The notes under the pieces were generated by a model. It made no database searches, was not told the DNA's origin, and worked only from the letters and a program-made list of their open reading frames with translations. The position numbers were made by a program, and so were the translations under genes. Shown piece after piece: positions 20,086 to 29,342 of a stretch of DNA of 64,000 nt (positions within the stretch are counted from its first letter, which is position 1; each line of letters begins with the position of its first letter). The stretch is from Burkholderiaceae bacterium 16 (lineage in GTDB: Bacteria > Pseudomonadota > Gammaproteobacteria > Burkholderiales > Burkholderiaceae), in the NCBI GenBank assembly GCA_000955785.1, contig JYOD01000019.1, positions 1 to 64,000 on the forward strand, given 5' to 3'.

Positions 20086-21885
20086 ATGGCCGCAGCCAAG
20101 CTCGTCACGCGTTGCCCGGCCTGCCGCACGGCATTCCGGCTGGTTGCCGATCAGTTGCGGCTGCGGCAGGGCCTGGTCCGCTGCGGCCAGTGCGACACCG
20201 TTTTCGACGCGCGTGAACACCTGATCGAACTGCCGGCGCCCGAACCGGCCAGCGGCGCCGCGGTCGCCGCCGAGGCTGCCGCAAGCGTGGCTGCCCCTGC
20301 GCCGCCGCAGGAGACGGCCCCGGAAAAGCCCCACCGCCGCTCGCCGCGCACGCCACACGAGAAGTCCCACGAGGAAGCGCTCGAGGGTGCTCACGACACG
20401 GCACACGGCCGCGCGCCGCGAACCCCACGCAAACGGCACCATGCCGAGGCGCACCCGGAAACGGAAGCACCTGACGCGCCTGGCCCGCATGCTGCCGAGG
20501 CCCTCGCCGCGCCGCAGGAAGCGCCGCATGACGAGGCTGCCGAATCCGGTGAGGACCGCCCCTACATCCCTCCTTTCGATCCCGGCTTCGATCCCGGTTA
20601 CGACGTGCCAGCGCTCGACGCGCCCACCGTGATGCTGTACCAGACGCAAGCGGAAGCCGATGAGGCTGTGCACGCCGTCAACCGGCGGGCGGAGCCGGAC
20701 ACAGGCGCCGTGGAGGATGGCGAGGAAGCGGCTTCCGCCGTGTTCGTGCCCGGGATTGTCGATGGCGAGGAGGCTGACGTTTCCGCCGCGGACCAGGCAA
20801 CCGAAGCAACTGACGCAACCCATACAGCCAGCGTAGCCGAGATAGCCGAGATAGCCGGTGCCGCCGCCGACGCCTGGCGCGAAGCCGGCGTCCCGGCAGC
20901 GGGCGACACACCCGCCGCCACGCCGCAAGCCACCCCCTGGCCACAACTGGACCCCAGGACGCTGGCCGACGACCTGCCGCCGCAAGCCGCGCCCCAGGCC
21001 ATCGCCGGGGCCACCGCCCTGGACGACGATGCGGAACGTGAAGCGCAGGCCGCCCATGAGCATGCGGCGCAACTGCCGCCACTAGCGGCCGGCGACGACG
21101 ACGCAACGCATACCGCGGACATCGCCGATACCGCGGACACGGCGCAAGCCAGCGATACGGCGAACGACGTAGCCACCGCCGGCCACGCCCCCGCGAGTGC
21201 CCGCGCCGAAGCCGACGCCGCGGCGGTCCCGAGCGCGAGCGGCTACCTGCGCGCCGAAGCGCAAAACGATTTTCCCGAGATTCCCGAGCCCGTGGCGCGC
21301 GAACAGGCGTCGCGCCTGCGGGCGGGCAGCGAGGAGCCCGCGGCACCGGCCTTTGCCCCGGACTTCCTGCGGCACGCACGCGAGCGCGGTCCGGGCCCGG
21401 CACGGCGCAAGCGCACGCTGCAACGCCTGGCGATCGCCTTGCTGGTGCTGGCAGGACTGGTGCAAGCGACCTATCTGGCGCGCAGCCAGCTGTCGGGGCG
21501 CTTCCCAATGCTGCGCCCGGCCTTCGAGGCGATCTGCGCACCGCTGGGATGCGAGGTGGCGCCGTGGCGCGACATCGACGCCCTGCGCATCGAAAGCTCG
21601 CTGCTGCAAAAGCAGGACGAGGACACCGACGCATACCTGCTTGCCGTCACCTTGCGCAACCAGGGCCGGGCGACCGTGGCACTGCCCGCCATCGAGCTGG
21701 TCATGACCGACCTGCAGGACCAGCTGCTGTTGCGCAAGGTACTGCAGCCGGCCGATTATCTCGACGCCGGGCAGCAGGCCTTTGCCACGCACGGCTTGCG
21801 CGCAGGCACGGAGCTTCCGGTTCGGGTACGATTCCGTTCGCAGCAGGCGGCGGCGAACTACCGCGTGCTGATCTTCTACCCCTGA
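20086..21885 (+). CDS. Zinc-ribbon / DUF3426 membrane protein with very long acidic linker
   Basis: A 599-residue protein of the MJ0042-finger/DUF3426 family, function unknown. The N-terminus has a zinc ribbon with CPAC (about 10-13) and CGQC (about 33-36). From about residue 50 to 440 it is low-complexity, dominated by Ala, Glu, Asp, Pro and Thr. A membrane helix follows at about 445-465, and the C-terminal DUF3426 domain (about 470-599) ends in [20 protein letters not shown]. The topology suggests cytoplasmic zinc ribbon and linker with a periplasmic domain. It follows prmA by 9 bp, its usual neighbour in this order. Confidence 0.85.
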   Translation: MAAAKLVTRCPACRTAFRLVADQLRLRQGLVRCGQCDTVFDAREHLIELPAPEPASGAAVAAEAAASVAAPAPPQETAPEKPHRRSPRTPHEKSHEEALEGAHDTAHGRAPRTPRKRHHAEAHPETEAPDAPGPHAAEALAAPQEAPHDEAAESGEDRPYIPPFDPGFDPGYDVPALDAPTVMLYQTQAEADEAVHAVNRRAEPDTGAVEDGEEAASAVFVPGIVDGEEADVSAADQATEATDATHTASVAEIAEIAGAAADAWREAGVPAAGDTPAATPQATPWPQLDPRTLADDLPPQAAPQAIAGATALDDDAEREAQAAHEHAAQLPPLAAGDDDATHTADIADTADTAQASDTANDVATAGHAPASARAEADAAAVPSASGYLRAEAQNDFPEIPEPVAREQASRLRAGSEEPAAPAFAPDFLRHARERGPGPARRKRTLQRLAIALLVLAGLVQATYLARSQLSGRFPMLRPAFEAICAPLGCEVAPWRDIDALRIESSLLQKQDEDTDAYLLAVTLRNQGRATVALPAIELVMTDLQDQLLLRKVLQPADYLDAGQQAFATHGLRAGTELPVRVRFRSQQAAANYRVLIFYP

Positions 21886-21956
21886 ATTCCACACGGGCCC
21901 GCCGCTCATCCCGGGCGCCCCCGATTCACGGGCCCGCATTTCACACAGGAGCACAT

Positions 21957-22457
21957 ATGAGCAACGTCACCCTAGGCGGCAACGCCATCGAAGTCGGCGG
22001 CAAGTTTCCGCAAGCCGGCGACAAGGCCCCCGCTTTCTCGCTGGTCGGCAAGGACCTGAAGGACGTCACGCTGGCCGACTTCGCCGGCAAGCGCAAGGTG
22101 CTCAATATCGTCCCCAGCCTGGACACCGCAGTGTGCCAGGCCTCCGCGCGCAAGTTCAACGAAGCCGCCAGCGGCCTCGTCAACACCGTGGTGCTGACCA
22201 TCTCGGCCGACCTGCCCTTCGCCATGGGCCGCTTCTGCACCGCTGAAGGCCTGACCAACGTGGTGCCGCTGTCGCTGATGCGCGGCGCCGATTTCAAGGG
22301 CAACTACGGCGTGGACGTCAAGACCGGCCCGCTCGCCGGCGTGACCGCGCGCGCCGTGGTGGTGCTCGATGAAAACGACAACGTGAAGTACAGCGAACTG
22401 GTCTCGGAAATCAAGAACGAGCCGAACTACGACGCCGCACTGGCCGCGCTGAAGTAA
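21957..22457 (+). CDS. tpx: Thiol peroxidase (atypical 2-Cys peroxiredoxin)
   Basis: Tpx reduces organic hydroperoxides and H2O2 using thioredoxin. The 166-residue product has the peroxidatic Cys60 in [11 protein letters not shown] and the resolving Cys94 in GRFCTAEG, at the spacing expected for Tpx. It also has [14 protein letters not shown] and [12 protein letters not shown]. The start at 21957 follows an AGGAG ribosome site. A strong hairpin terminator is placed 20 bp after the stop codon. Confidence 0.96.
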   Translation: MSNVTLGGNAIEVGGKFPQAGDKAPAFSLVGKDLKDVTLADFAGKRKVLNIVPSLDTAVCQASARKFNEAASGLVNTVVLTISADLPFAMGRFCTAEGLTNVVPLSLMRGADFKGNYGVDVKTGPLAGVTARAVVVLDENDNVKYSELVSEIKNEPNYDAALAALK

Positions 22458-22477
22458 GCGCGCCACCAGCCAGGCGC

Positions 22478-22507
22478 GGCCACCCGGATGACCGGGTGGC
22501 CGTTTTT
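22478..22507 (+). terminator. Rho-independent terminator after tpx
   Basis: A 10-bp perfect stem, GGCCACCCGG with CCGGGTGGCC, closes an ATGA loop and is followed by GTTTTT. It ends the prmA-DUF3426-tpx transcript. Confidence 0.9.
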
Positions 22508-22572
22508 ACATTCAGTGGGCACCGCCACGAGCGGGCGCCCCCTTAGCAAGCACTGCAAGAATTGGAGAGAGC

Positions 22573-23520
22573 ATGTCCAGCCTGATCTGTGGCTCCGTCG
22601 CCTACGACACCATCATGACGTTCGAGGGGCATTTCCGCGAACATATCCTGCCTGACCAGATCCACATGCTGAACGTGTCCTTCCTGGTCCCGTCCATGCG
22701 CCGCGAGTACGGCGGCTGCGCAGGCAATATCGCCTACACGCTGAAGCTGCTGGGCGGCGAGCCCGTGGTCATGGCCACCGTGGGCGCCGATGCCGAGCCT
22801 TACCTGCAGTACCTGCGCACACTCGACATCAGCACCGAGCACATCCGTACCCTGCCCGATACCTATACGGCGCAGGCCATGATCACCACCGACCTCGACA
22901 ACAACCAGATCACGGCGTTTCACCCCGGCGCGATGAACCAGTCACAGCTCTCGCAGGTGCAGGACGCGCTCGGCGGCAGCAACGCGCCTACCCTGGGCAT
23001 CGTCGCTCCGGACAGCCGCGAAGGCATGCTGCACCACGCCCGTCAGTTCGCCGAGGCCGGCGTGCCCTTCATCTTCGACCTGGGCCAGGCCATGCCTCTG
23101 TTCAACGGCGACGACCTCCGCCAGTTCGTTGAACTCGCCAGCTACGTGACGGTCAATGACTACGAAGCGCAAGTTCTGTTGTCGCGTACCGGCTGGACCA
23201 GCGAGGAAGTTGCCGCGCAAGTCCAGGCCTTCATCGTGACCCACGGTGAACAGGGCGCGAGCGTCTTCGCCAACAAGCAGAAGTACAATATCGCTTCCGT
23301 AAAAGCGGATCGGGTCATCGATCCCACGGGCTGCGGGGATGCTTTCCGCGGCGGCCTGCTTTACGGCATCGAACGGGGCTTCGACTGGGAAACAACAGGC
23401 CGCCTTGCCAGCCTGATGGGTTCCATCAAGATCGCGCACCAGGGTCCGCAGAACCACAAACCGTCGCGCGACGAAATCGGTGAACGCTTCCGGTCGGCTT
23501 TTGGTTATCGCTACGAGTAA
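22573..23520 (+). CDS. PfkB-family carbohydrate/nucleoside kinase
   Basis: A 315-residue ribokinase-fold kinase. Motifs: the glycine-rich GGCAGNIAYTLKLLGG (about 44-59), the ATP/anion-hole signature IDPTGCGDAFRGGLLYG (about 251-267) with catalytic Asp, and VTHGEQGA. PfkB kinases phosphorylate sugars or nucleosides. This cluster is often annotated as adenosine kinase or ribokinase, but the substrate is not decidable here. A GGAGAGAG ribosome site precedes the ATG. It follows the tpx terminator, so it has its own promoter. Confidence 0.85.
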   Translation: MSSLICGSVAYDTIMTFEGHFREHILPDQIHMLNVSFLVPSMRREYGGCAGNIAYTLKLLGGEPVVMATVGADAEPYLQYLRTLDISTEHIRTLPDTYTAQAMITTDLDNNQITAFHPGAMNQSQLSQVQDALGGSNAPTLGIVAPDSREGMLHHARQFAEAGVPFIFDLGQAMPLFNGDDLRQFVELASYVTVNDYEAQVLLSRTGWTSEEVAAQVQAFIVTHGEQGASVFANKQKYNIASVKADRVIDPTGCGDAFRGGLLYGIERGFDWETTGRLASLMGSIKIAHQGPQNHKPSRDEIGERFRSAFGYRYE

Positions 23521-23541
23521 TACCTTTACGGGATGGATCCC

Positions 23542-24009
23542 ATGCATACCCTGCTTCGCACCAGCGCCATCGCGCTCGCTGTAGCCGCCACCCTGGTGGC
23601 CGGCTGCGCTTCGCAGTCGAACTCCGCCAGCATCTATACGCCGGGCCAGGCTCAGCGCGAGCAGACCTTGCGCTACGGCGTGGTCGACACCGTGCGCGAG
23701 GTGCTGATCCAGGGTAACCAGACGGGCGCCGGCACCATCGCCGGCGGTGCCATCGGCGGCGTCGCCGCCGGCAGCACCATCGGCAGCGGCGGCGGCTCGG
23801 TAGCTGCGGGCGTGCTGGGCGCGGTGCTCGGCGGCATCGCCGGCAGCATGGCAGAGAACAAGATCAACCAGCGCCGTGGCCTGGAGATCACCGTGCGACT
23901 GGACAACGGCGAGATGCGCGCCATCGTCCAGGACGCCGACGAAGCCTTCCGCCCGGGCGAACGCGTGCGCCTGCTGTCTTCCGGCGGCACGACCCGCGTT
24001 ACGCACTGA
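23542..24009 (+). CDS. Glycine-zipper outer-membrane lipoprotein (SlyB-like)
   Basis: A 155-residue lipoprotein. The signal peptide ends in the lipobox LVAGC, with the lipidated cysteine about residue 22. A glycine-zipper segment follows (TIAGGAIGGVAAGSTIG to LGGIAGSMAENK, about 68-115), then a small beta domain with EITVRLDNGEMRAIVQ. This layout matches the SlyB/Pcp family, which stabilises the outer membrane. The ATG at 23542 is preferred over 23533 because it gives a compact signal peptide. It ends at a strong terminator. Confidence 0.85.
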   Translation: MHTLLRTSAIALAVAATLVAGCASQSNSASIYTPGQAQREQTLRYGVVDTVREVLIQGNQTGAGTIAGGAIGGVAAGSTIGSGGGSVAAGVLGAVLGGIAGSMAENKINQRRGLEITVRLDNGEMRAIVQDADEAFRPGERVRLLSSGGTTRVTH

Positions 24010-24141
24010 GCACGGCACCCGGGAGGCGCGCTGCGCTCCTGTCCGCTGCAGCGGGGGTTGACGCTACATGGATACGAGAAGGCCGCCCAACGGCGCCTGC
24101 GACAGTTTAAGGCGACCTCCGGCCGTGACCCTGACCTGCCA

Positions 24142-24178
24142 AAGCGCTGCCTCCTCTACGGAGGCAGCGCTTTTTTCT
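24142..24178 (+). terminator. Rho-independent terminator after the glycine-zipper lipoprotein
   Basis: A long stem (AAGCGCTGCCTCC with GGAGGCAGCGCTT, small loop) is followed by a T run. The A residues on the left side could also make it work for the opposite strand, where the DUF167 gene ends about 70 bp away. Confidence 0.88.
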
Positions 24179-24247
24179 TGCCGCGATCCGCGCCCGCCCA
24201 AGCCTCGCCTGTGGAAGCAGGCCGACGGCCTGGCCGTCCGGATGCAC

Positions 24248-24565
24248 TCAGCTTCCTGTCGCCAGCAACGTCGCGGCCACCTCGTCGGGATCCCGCCCCG
24301 CGGCGGCCAGCACCAGGGTCTTGCGTCGTGAGGCCTGACCGCTCTTCAGCGTGACCGAACGGCGCGGCAGGCCCAGCGACGCGGCCAGCCACTGGCACAG
24401 GGCTTCATTGGCCTTGCCGTCCACGGGCGGTGCCGCCAACCTGATCTTCAGCACGCCGTCATACTCGCCCGCGGCCGCGGTCGTCCTGGCGCCGGGCTGC
24501 ACGTGCACCATCACCACGATCTCATCTTGCCCGGAGCCCTTGCCCCGGCGGCACCATGCGGCCAT
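24248..24565 (-). CDS. DUF167 / YggU-family protein
   Basis: A 105-residue UPF0235 protein of unknown function. It has the typical VHVQPGARTTAAAGEYDGVLKIRL core, the invariant APPVDGKANEALCQWLA helix (about 45-61) and the SVTLKSGQASRRKTLVL strand pair. It is short, cytosolic and structurally known as a small alpha/beta fold. It lies downstream of the H1-like gene on the same strand but is separated by that gene's terminator, so it probably has its own promoter. Confidence 0.88.
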   Translation of the reverse strand: MAAWCRRGKGSGQDEIVVMVHVQPGARTTAAAGEYDGVLKIRLAAPPVDGKANEALCQWLAASLGLPRRSVTLKSGQASRRKTLVLAAAGRDPDEVAATLLATGS

Positions 24566-24636
24566 CTACGCCTCTCCTGCTTTCCGGATGTTCAAATGCG
24601 CAATCGCCAGGGTGATCCGGTGCCTGGGCGCGCATG

Positions 24637-24670
24637 AAAAAACCCGCCGGGCTTTCACCATCGGCGGGTT
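24637..24670 (-). terminator. Rho-independent terminator after the H1-like gene
   Basis: Read on the minus strand, AACCCGCCGA pairs with the GGCGGGTT arm across a loop and is followed directly by TTTTTTC. It lies about 100 bp past the stop codon of the H1-like gene. Confidence 0.88.
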
Positions 24671-24770
24671 GGCAAGACTGACGCCTTGCGGACCGGATAC
24701 GCAGTATCCGGTCAGTGCGACACGCGATGCGTGCCCTGGCAATTCCCAGCGCTGGCCGTTACCGGCACGC

Positions 24771-25349
24771 TTACGGACGGGTGCCCGTCGGGAAAGGCCA
24801 TGCCGCAGCCGGGTTCAGCGCGGTCTTGGCAGCTGTAGCGGGTGCGACAGCAGGCGCAGCGGCAGGCTTCGAAGCCGGCGCAGCCTTCTTGGCGGCAGCC
24901 TTCTTGGCCGGGGCCTTCTTGGCAGCAGCCTTCTTGGCCGGTGCGGCCTTCTTGGCAGCAGCAGCCTTCTTGGCCGGTGCAGCCTTCTTGGCCGGGGCAG
25001 TTGCCTTCTTGGCCGGTGCGGCCTTCTTGGCGGCTACCTTCTTGGCCGGTGCAGCCTTCTTGGCGACAACCTTCTTGGCTGCAACTTTCTTGGCCGGTGC
25101 CGCCTTCTTCGCTACGACCTTCTTGGCGGCGGCCTTCTTAGCCGGCGCTGCCTTCTTCGCTACGACCTTCTTGGCGGCGGCCTTCTTGGCCGGTGCTGCA
25201 GCCTTCTTGGCCGGCGCAGCCTTCTTCGCCACTACCTTCTTGGCGGCGACCTTCTTCACAGCGGCCTTCTTGGCCGGGGCGGCTGCCTTCTTGGCGGCCG
25301 GCTTGGCGGCCTTCTTAGCCGCCGGTTTCTTCTTTGCAGTCGTTGCCAT
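24771..25349 (-). CDS. Histone H1-like, lysine/alanine-rich DNA-binding protein
   Basis: A 192-residue protein almost wholly built from degenerate AAKKA, PAKKA and VAKKVVAKK units (about residues 5-170), closing with an Ala/Pro-rich tail (AAAPAVAPATAAKTALNPAAAW). This is the composition of the histone H1-like proteins of Burkholderiales and the C-terminal half of AlgP/Hc2-type proteins, which bind and condense DNA without sequence specificity. The start at 25349 (MATTAKKK) is preferred over the upstream MKELS. The tandem coding repeats are prone to length change. About 1.75 kb of apparently gene-free DNA lies upstream. Confidence 0.88.
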   Translation of the reverse strand: MATTAKKKPAAKKAAKPAAKKAAAPAKKAAVKKVAAKKVVAKKAAPAKKAAAPAKKAAAKKVVAKKAAPAKKAAAKKVVAKKAAPAKKVAAKKVVAKKAAPAKKVAAKKAAPAKKATAPAKKAAPAKKAAAAKKAAPAKKAAAKKAPAKKAAAKKAAPASKPAAAPAVAPATAAKTALNPAAAWPFPTGTRP

Positions 25350-27098
25350 GGATAACTCCTTCACTAGAGAGTGAATATCGAATGACCTAAGTTGGCGACC
25401 CGACCGACCCGAGGCGCGATACCGCGATGCGACCCCAATCGAGCGAGCGATTCATCGGCGCACGGAAACATTGCGACCCCACGCTAATGAATTCGGTGTC
25501 AGGGGCACCGCGGCGCGCGGTGCGATAGTGGCCAAGCGGAGCCCGCAGCCGGGCTTCTGACGCTTGCCGCGCCCTGGAATATTCGATCTGCCCGCGCCAT
25601 CCGCCGGATCGGCACGCGGCATGAAAAGAAGAGATATCGGCCGGCATTTCCATGATGCGGGCAAAGCCACGCGCACCACGTACGGCATTCGTTTGGGGGT
25701 AGTTCGCCCATCCCGTTACTGGGCCAAAGGAGACTGCACGCGTTTTAGTAAACCAGTACGGCTTGGTCTGCGTCAAAGTTCTAGTGCTCCTGAGCTACCT
25801 GTTCCATTGCATCGAAGTGGGTGGCGCTCGTCGATCAGCATCACGTCCAACATCATCGTTCCATCTGCTGTCTTGCCTGCCTCGCAGCCATGCAATGAAG
25901 TGAGACTCTTGTCAAGGCGAATCATAATTCGTTTGTTGCGCGATGTTAAGAAAAAAGTGCAAAAAAACTTGCACGCGAGCATGACAACTTCATCGTCTTC
26001 ATGGCCGCGCTCCGCTCGCCTCGTCTTTGCATGCGCGCGACACGCTCTCACCACGTCGGACGCGGATGCGCATCGCTCCTCGCGCACACCATCGACGCAT
26101 CGCTGATGCCGCGTCGAGCGAATGAAAAACCATCGCCGGCACGCTCCGTTTTTTCACGCGAGCATCGCTGCCGGTATGCACTCGACGCGCTGCGATGGCG
26201 CGCTTCACGACGTTTCGCGAACGCCGGAAACCCGCATGAACAAAGGCTTTTCGGGAAACCGAGAATGCCTGGCCGATGACTGCGCGCACGCGTCGCGGCA
26301 TCGTCCTCTCACACTTCGCGCGAGTGAGAACGAGCGCCGCGCATGCAGCGACCGGGCCTTCGTGCAGCCGTGCATTGAAGACGCGGCGCGATGCGCGGAC
26401 GATGTGCGCGTCGAAGTCCGGTTCGCACGCTCGCGTGCAGCTTGAACAGTGATGCGCCGACGCAACGGTCTGAGAATCGTCATTGCGACACACGCACTCA
26501 AGCGAGGTTCGGACACAGCGTCTTGCATGCATCGAGCGGCTTCATCGATGCATGCAAGACGACTGCGTGCCTTCCATCGGCCGGCATCCGCAATCGACAG
26601 CATCGACCTGTTCACCGGCGAGGAATCCCGGACCCTGCATGTAGTGTCGCGCGGAGTCGGGCACTCTCTGCCAGACCGAACGCGGCGCGCACGGTGCGTG
26701 ATGAAGAGGTTCGCCAGGAGTTCAATGCGATGCGCCCACTCGTCGCGCAAAGCAAAGCGATACTCCGCGATGGCGACTACGATGCGTGGCCGGACAGGTG
26801 CCGCAGGCATGGCGGCGCCGCACGGAACATGCGGCCTAGAGGATTGCTTCAAGTGCCGCCGGCAGACAATTTTGCTGCATGACAGAATACGCCAGCAACC
26901 AGCAACCACGCCGGTTTCCGGCGAGCGGCCAGCTCGCTTTGATGCGTACGCAAACGCGGCCGGGAGATTGCGGCGCGAGCCTATCACCAGTAGATTGGCG
27001 TACCCGCGCCGCCAGGCTCGCCGAATCCGGCCAGTGACGATCCTGGTAGCGCCACGGCGCGCAGTCATGGCGCGCCCCAACCCGAACAGGAGATCCCG
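25350..27098. other. 1.75-kb region without a convincing gene
   Basis: Several open frames exist on both strands, but their translations are rich in Arg, Cys, His and Ser with no domain character. Content seen: an AT-rich stretch (about 25910-25980) with GTGCAA and TTGCAC arms around an A tract, likely part of the H1-like promoter; many recurring short words such as GCATGC, GCGATG and CGCGAGCAT; and a 17-bp-arm palindrome at 26519-26561. No tRNA, tmRNA, 6S or RNase P RNA could be recognised. Confidence 0.55.
26519..26561. repeat. Long perfect inverted repeat (17-bp arms, 9-nt spacer)
   Basis: The arms are CGTCTTGCATGCATCGA (26519-26535) and TCGATGCATGCAAGACG (26545-26561), exact reverse complements around nine bases. 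No T run follows, so it is not a simple terminator. It lies in the middle of the gene-free stretch and could be a protein-binding site, a structured RNA element or a recombination site. Confidence 0.75.
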
Positions 27099-27593
27099 AT
27101 GCACTTTACTGCCCCCCGCTCCGCCGCACGCGCCGCCGTCATGGCGGCACGCGTCACCGTGCTCGCCGGTGCGCTACTGGGTAGCGCTGCGGCGCTGGCC
27201 CAGGCCACCCCGGCTGGTTCATGGAAGACCATCGACGACGCCACCGGCAAGCCACGCGGCCTGGTGGAGATCAGCGAGCATAACGGCGTCTACAGCGGCA
27301 AGCTCGTCAAGAGCTTCGGCGAGAGTGACGGCAAGAGCGACGGCAAGCCCAAGGTATGCGACAAGTGCACCGACTCGCGCCGCGACCAGCCCATCATGGG
27401 CATGACCATCATCACGGGCTTGCGCAAGACCGGCGACAACGAGTGGAGTGGCGGCGAGATCCTCGATCCGGAAAGCGGCAAGCTCTACAAGACCAAGATG
27501 TCGCTGGCGGACGACGGCACCAAGCTCAAGGTGCGCGGCTTCATCGGCATCAGCCTGCTGGGACGCACCCAGACCTGGGAACGCGAACGCTAG
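27099..27593 (+). CDS. Secreted DUF2147 protein
   Basis: A 164-residue protein with an N-terminal signal peptide (about 1-35, ending in ALAQA) and a DUF2147 domain. The domain is recognised by GSWKTIDDATGKPRGLVEI, VCDKCTDSRRDQPIMGM with its paired cysteines, and GGEILDPESGKLYKTKMSL. A RGFIGISLLGRTQTWER ending is typical. The domain is thought to be a small periplasmic beta barrel of unknown function. It starts after the gene-free stretch and is 389 bp upstream of the MHS transporter, so it is probably transcribed alone. Confidence 0.88.
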   Translation: MHFTAPRSAARAAVMAARVTVLAGALLGSAAALAQATPAGSWKTIDDATGKPRGLVEISEHNGVYSGKLVKSFGESDGKSDGKPKVCDKCTDSRRDQPIMGMTIITGLRKTGDNEWSGGEILDPESGKLYKTKMSLADDGTKLKVRGFIGISLLGRTQTWERER

Positions 27594-27981
27594 CCCGCGT
27601 GCCAGGCGGTGCCGGTTCCGGTACTGCCTGGCAACCCACGGCGCATTCCGTGCGCGGTCCCTGACTTCATCGTTGCATCGCCTCAGCGCCTCACCTGCCT
27701 CTCCGTTCTTCGGCAACCCGTCCCGGCCAATCCGCCTTCACGCCGCCGCCGGCGCTGCCGCCTCGCTTCCCGCCCGACCACTCAGCCAGCCTATTGCCAT
27801 GCGCTGCTCGCATGACGACATGCGCAGAATTCGTTTTCAGGGTGACGGCGCGGCTCCTAACATCGGCTTTACCTGCCGTGCGCCGTTTCATCCCCCCCCC
27901 CCCACCGCGCCGGGCGGCGCTGCCACGCCGACCCGGTACCGACGCGGTTCGCGCACCGGCGCCGCCAACCAGGAGGAAGTC
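27594..27981. other. Intergenic region upstream of the MHS transporter, with a 12-C tract
   Basis: About 390 bp without a convincing gene. It holds an uninterrupted run of 12 C at 27892-27903, about 80 bp before the transporter ATG, and an AGGAGGAAG ribosome site just before the start codon. Confidence 0.55.
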
Positions 27982-29304
27982 ATGCACGCAAGCGCCCGTC
28001 CAGAAGCGCCACCAATCGTCAGCGGCTCGCAGCGCCGCCGCGCCATCGTCGCCACCGTGATCGGCAACGGTCTGGAGTGGTTCGATTTCACCGTCTACAG
28101 CTTCTTCGCCGTCATCATCGCGAAGCTCTTCTTTCCCACCGGCAACGATCTGTCCTCGCTCCTGCTGGCGGTTGCCACCTTTGGCGTGGGATTCTTCATG
28201 CGGCCGATCGGCGGCATCATCCTCGGGGTGTACGCCGATCGCGTCGGCCGCAAGGCAGCACTGTCGCTGACCATCCTGCTGATGGCGCTGGGCACCACCA
28301 TGATCGGCCTGGCGCCCACCTTTGATCAGATCGGCCTCTTCGCGCCGCTGCTGATCGTGGTGGCGCGCCTGCTGCAGGGCTTTTCCGCCGGCGGAGAGAT
28401 GGGCGGCGCGACCGCCTTCCTGACCGAGTACGCACCGGTCGAACGGCGCGCCTACTATTCGAGCTGGATCCAGGCGAGCATCGGCGTGGCGGTGCTGCTG
28501 GGCGCCGCGGTCGGCACCTTCGTGACCTCCGCGCTGAGCACCGAAGCGCTCAATAGCTGGGGCTGGCGCCTGCCTTTCCTGCTCGGCATCGTGATCGGTC
28601 CGGTGGGCTACTACATCCGCCATCACCTCGACGAGACGCCGACGTTCCGCGAGGCCACCGACAAGTCCGACTCGCCGCTGGCCGAAGTGCTGCGCGACTA
28701 CCCGCGCCAGACCGCGGCCAGCTTCTCGATGGTGATCCTGTGGACGGTCTGCACTTACGTGCTGCTGTTCTATATGCCGACGTACTCGGTCAAAGTGCTC
28801 CATGTGCCGCAGTCCACCGGCTTCGTTGCCGGCATGGTCGGCGGCCTGGCGATCATGGTGTGCGCGCCGCTGGTCGGCATGCTGGCGGACCGCATCGGAC
28901 GCCGCGTGCTGCTGTCCGGCTCGGCGCTGCTGATCCTGGTGCTGGCGTATCCGATGTTCGTCTATATCAACCAGGCGCCGGGGCTGGCTTCGCTGGTGGT
29001 CTTCCAGCTGGTGTTCGGCGTGCTGATCGCCACCTACACCGGCCCCATCCTGGCCGCGTTCTCCGAACTGTTCCCGGCCAAGGTGCTGTCGACCGGATTG
29101 TCGGTGGCCTACAACCTGGCGGTCACCATCTTCGGCGGCTTCGCTTCCTTCATCATCACCTGGCTGATCGCCAGCACGGGCAGCACCATGGCGCCGGCCT
29201 TTTATGTGATGTTTGCCGCCGCCATCAGCCTGGCCGGCACGCGCCTGGTGCGCGAGCCCGCTTACCTGCAAACCGCGCAAGTCCAAGCCGTGCAACCCGT
29301 CTAG
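27982..29304 (+). CDS. MHS-family (ProP/ShiA-like) major facilitator transporter
   Basis: A 440-residue 12-helix symporter of the metabolite:H+ symporter branch. The N-terminus has VIGNGLEWFDFTVYSFFA, the family hallmark, followed by the MFS loop motif YADRVGRKAAL (about 87-97) and its repeat ADRIGRRVLL in the second half. MHS transporters carry osmolytes, dicarboxylates, shikimate or aromatic acids. The start at 27982 follows AGGAGGAAG; the longer open frame upstream is not coding. The amidohydrolase gene follows after 38 bp, suggesting uptake and hydrolysis of the same compound. Confidence 0.9.
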   Translation: MHASARPEAPPIVSGSQRRRAIVATVIGNGLEWFDFTVYSFFAVIIAKLFFPTGNDLSSLLLAVATFGVGFFMRPIGGIILGVYADRVGRKAALSLTILLMALGTTMIGLAPTFDQIGLFAPLLIVVARLLQGFSAGGEMGGATAFLTEYAPVERRAYYSSWIQASIGVAVLLGAAVGTFVTSALSTEALNSWGWRLPFLLGIVIGPVGYYIRHHLDETPTFREATDKSDSPLAEVLRDYPRQTAASFSMVILWTVCTYVLLFYMPTYSVKVLHVPQSTGFVAGMVGGLAIMVCAPLVGMLADRIGRRVLLSGSALLILVLAYPMFVYINQAPGLASLVVFQLVFGVLIATYTGPILAAFSELFPAKVLSTGLSVAYNLAVTIFGGFASFIITWLIASTGSTMAPAFYVMFAAAISLAGTRLVREPAYLQTAQVQAVQPV

Positions 29305-29342
29305 TTCCAGCTTTTGTTCATCTTGTTCATCTGGTATCTCGT

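Noticed and set aside
24771-25349. Tandem short repeats that at first look like a CRISPR array
   Set aside because: The repeats are in frame and encode Lys/Ala units with no unique spacers of constant length; it is the H1-like coding sequence.
26205-27104. Minus-strand 299-codon frame in the silent region
   Set aside because: Translation is Arg/Ser/Ala-rich and non-globular, with no ribosome site and overlapping the DUF2147 start; composition is that of a chance frame.
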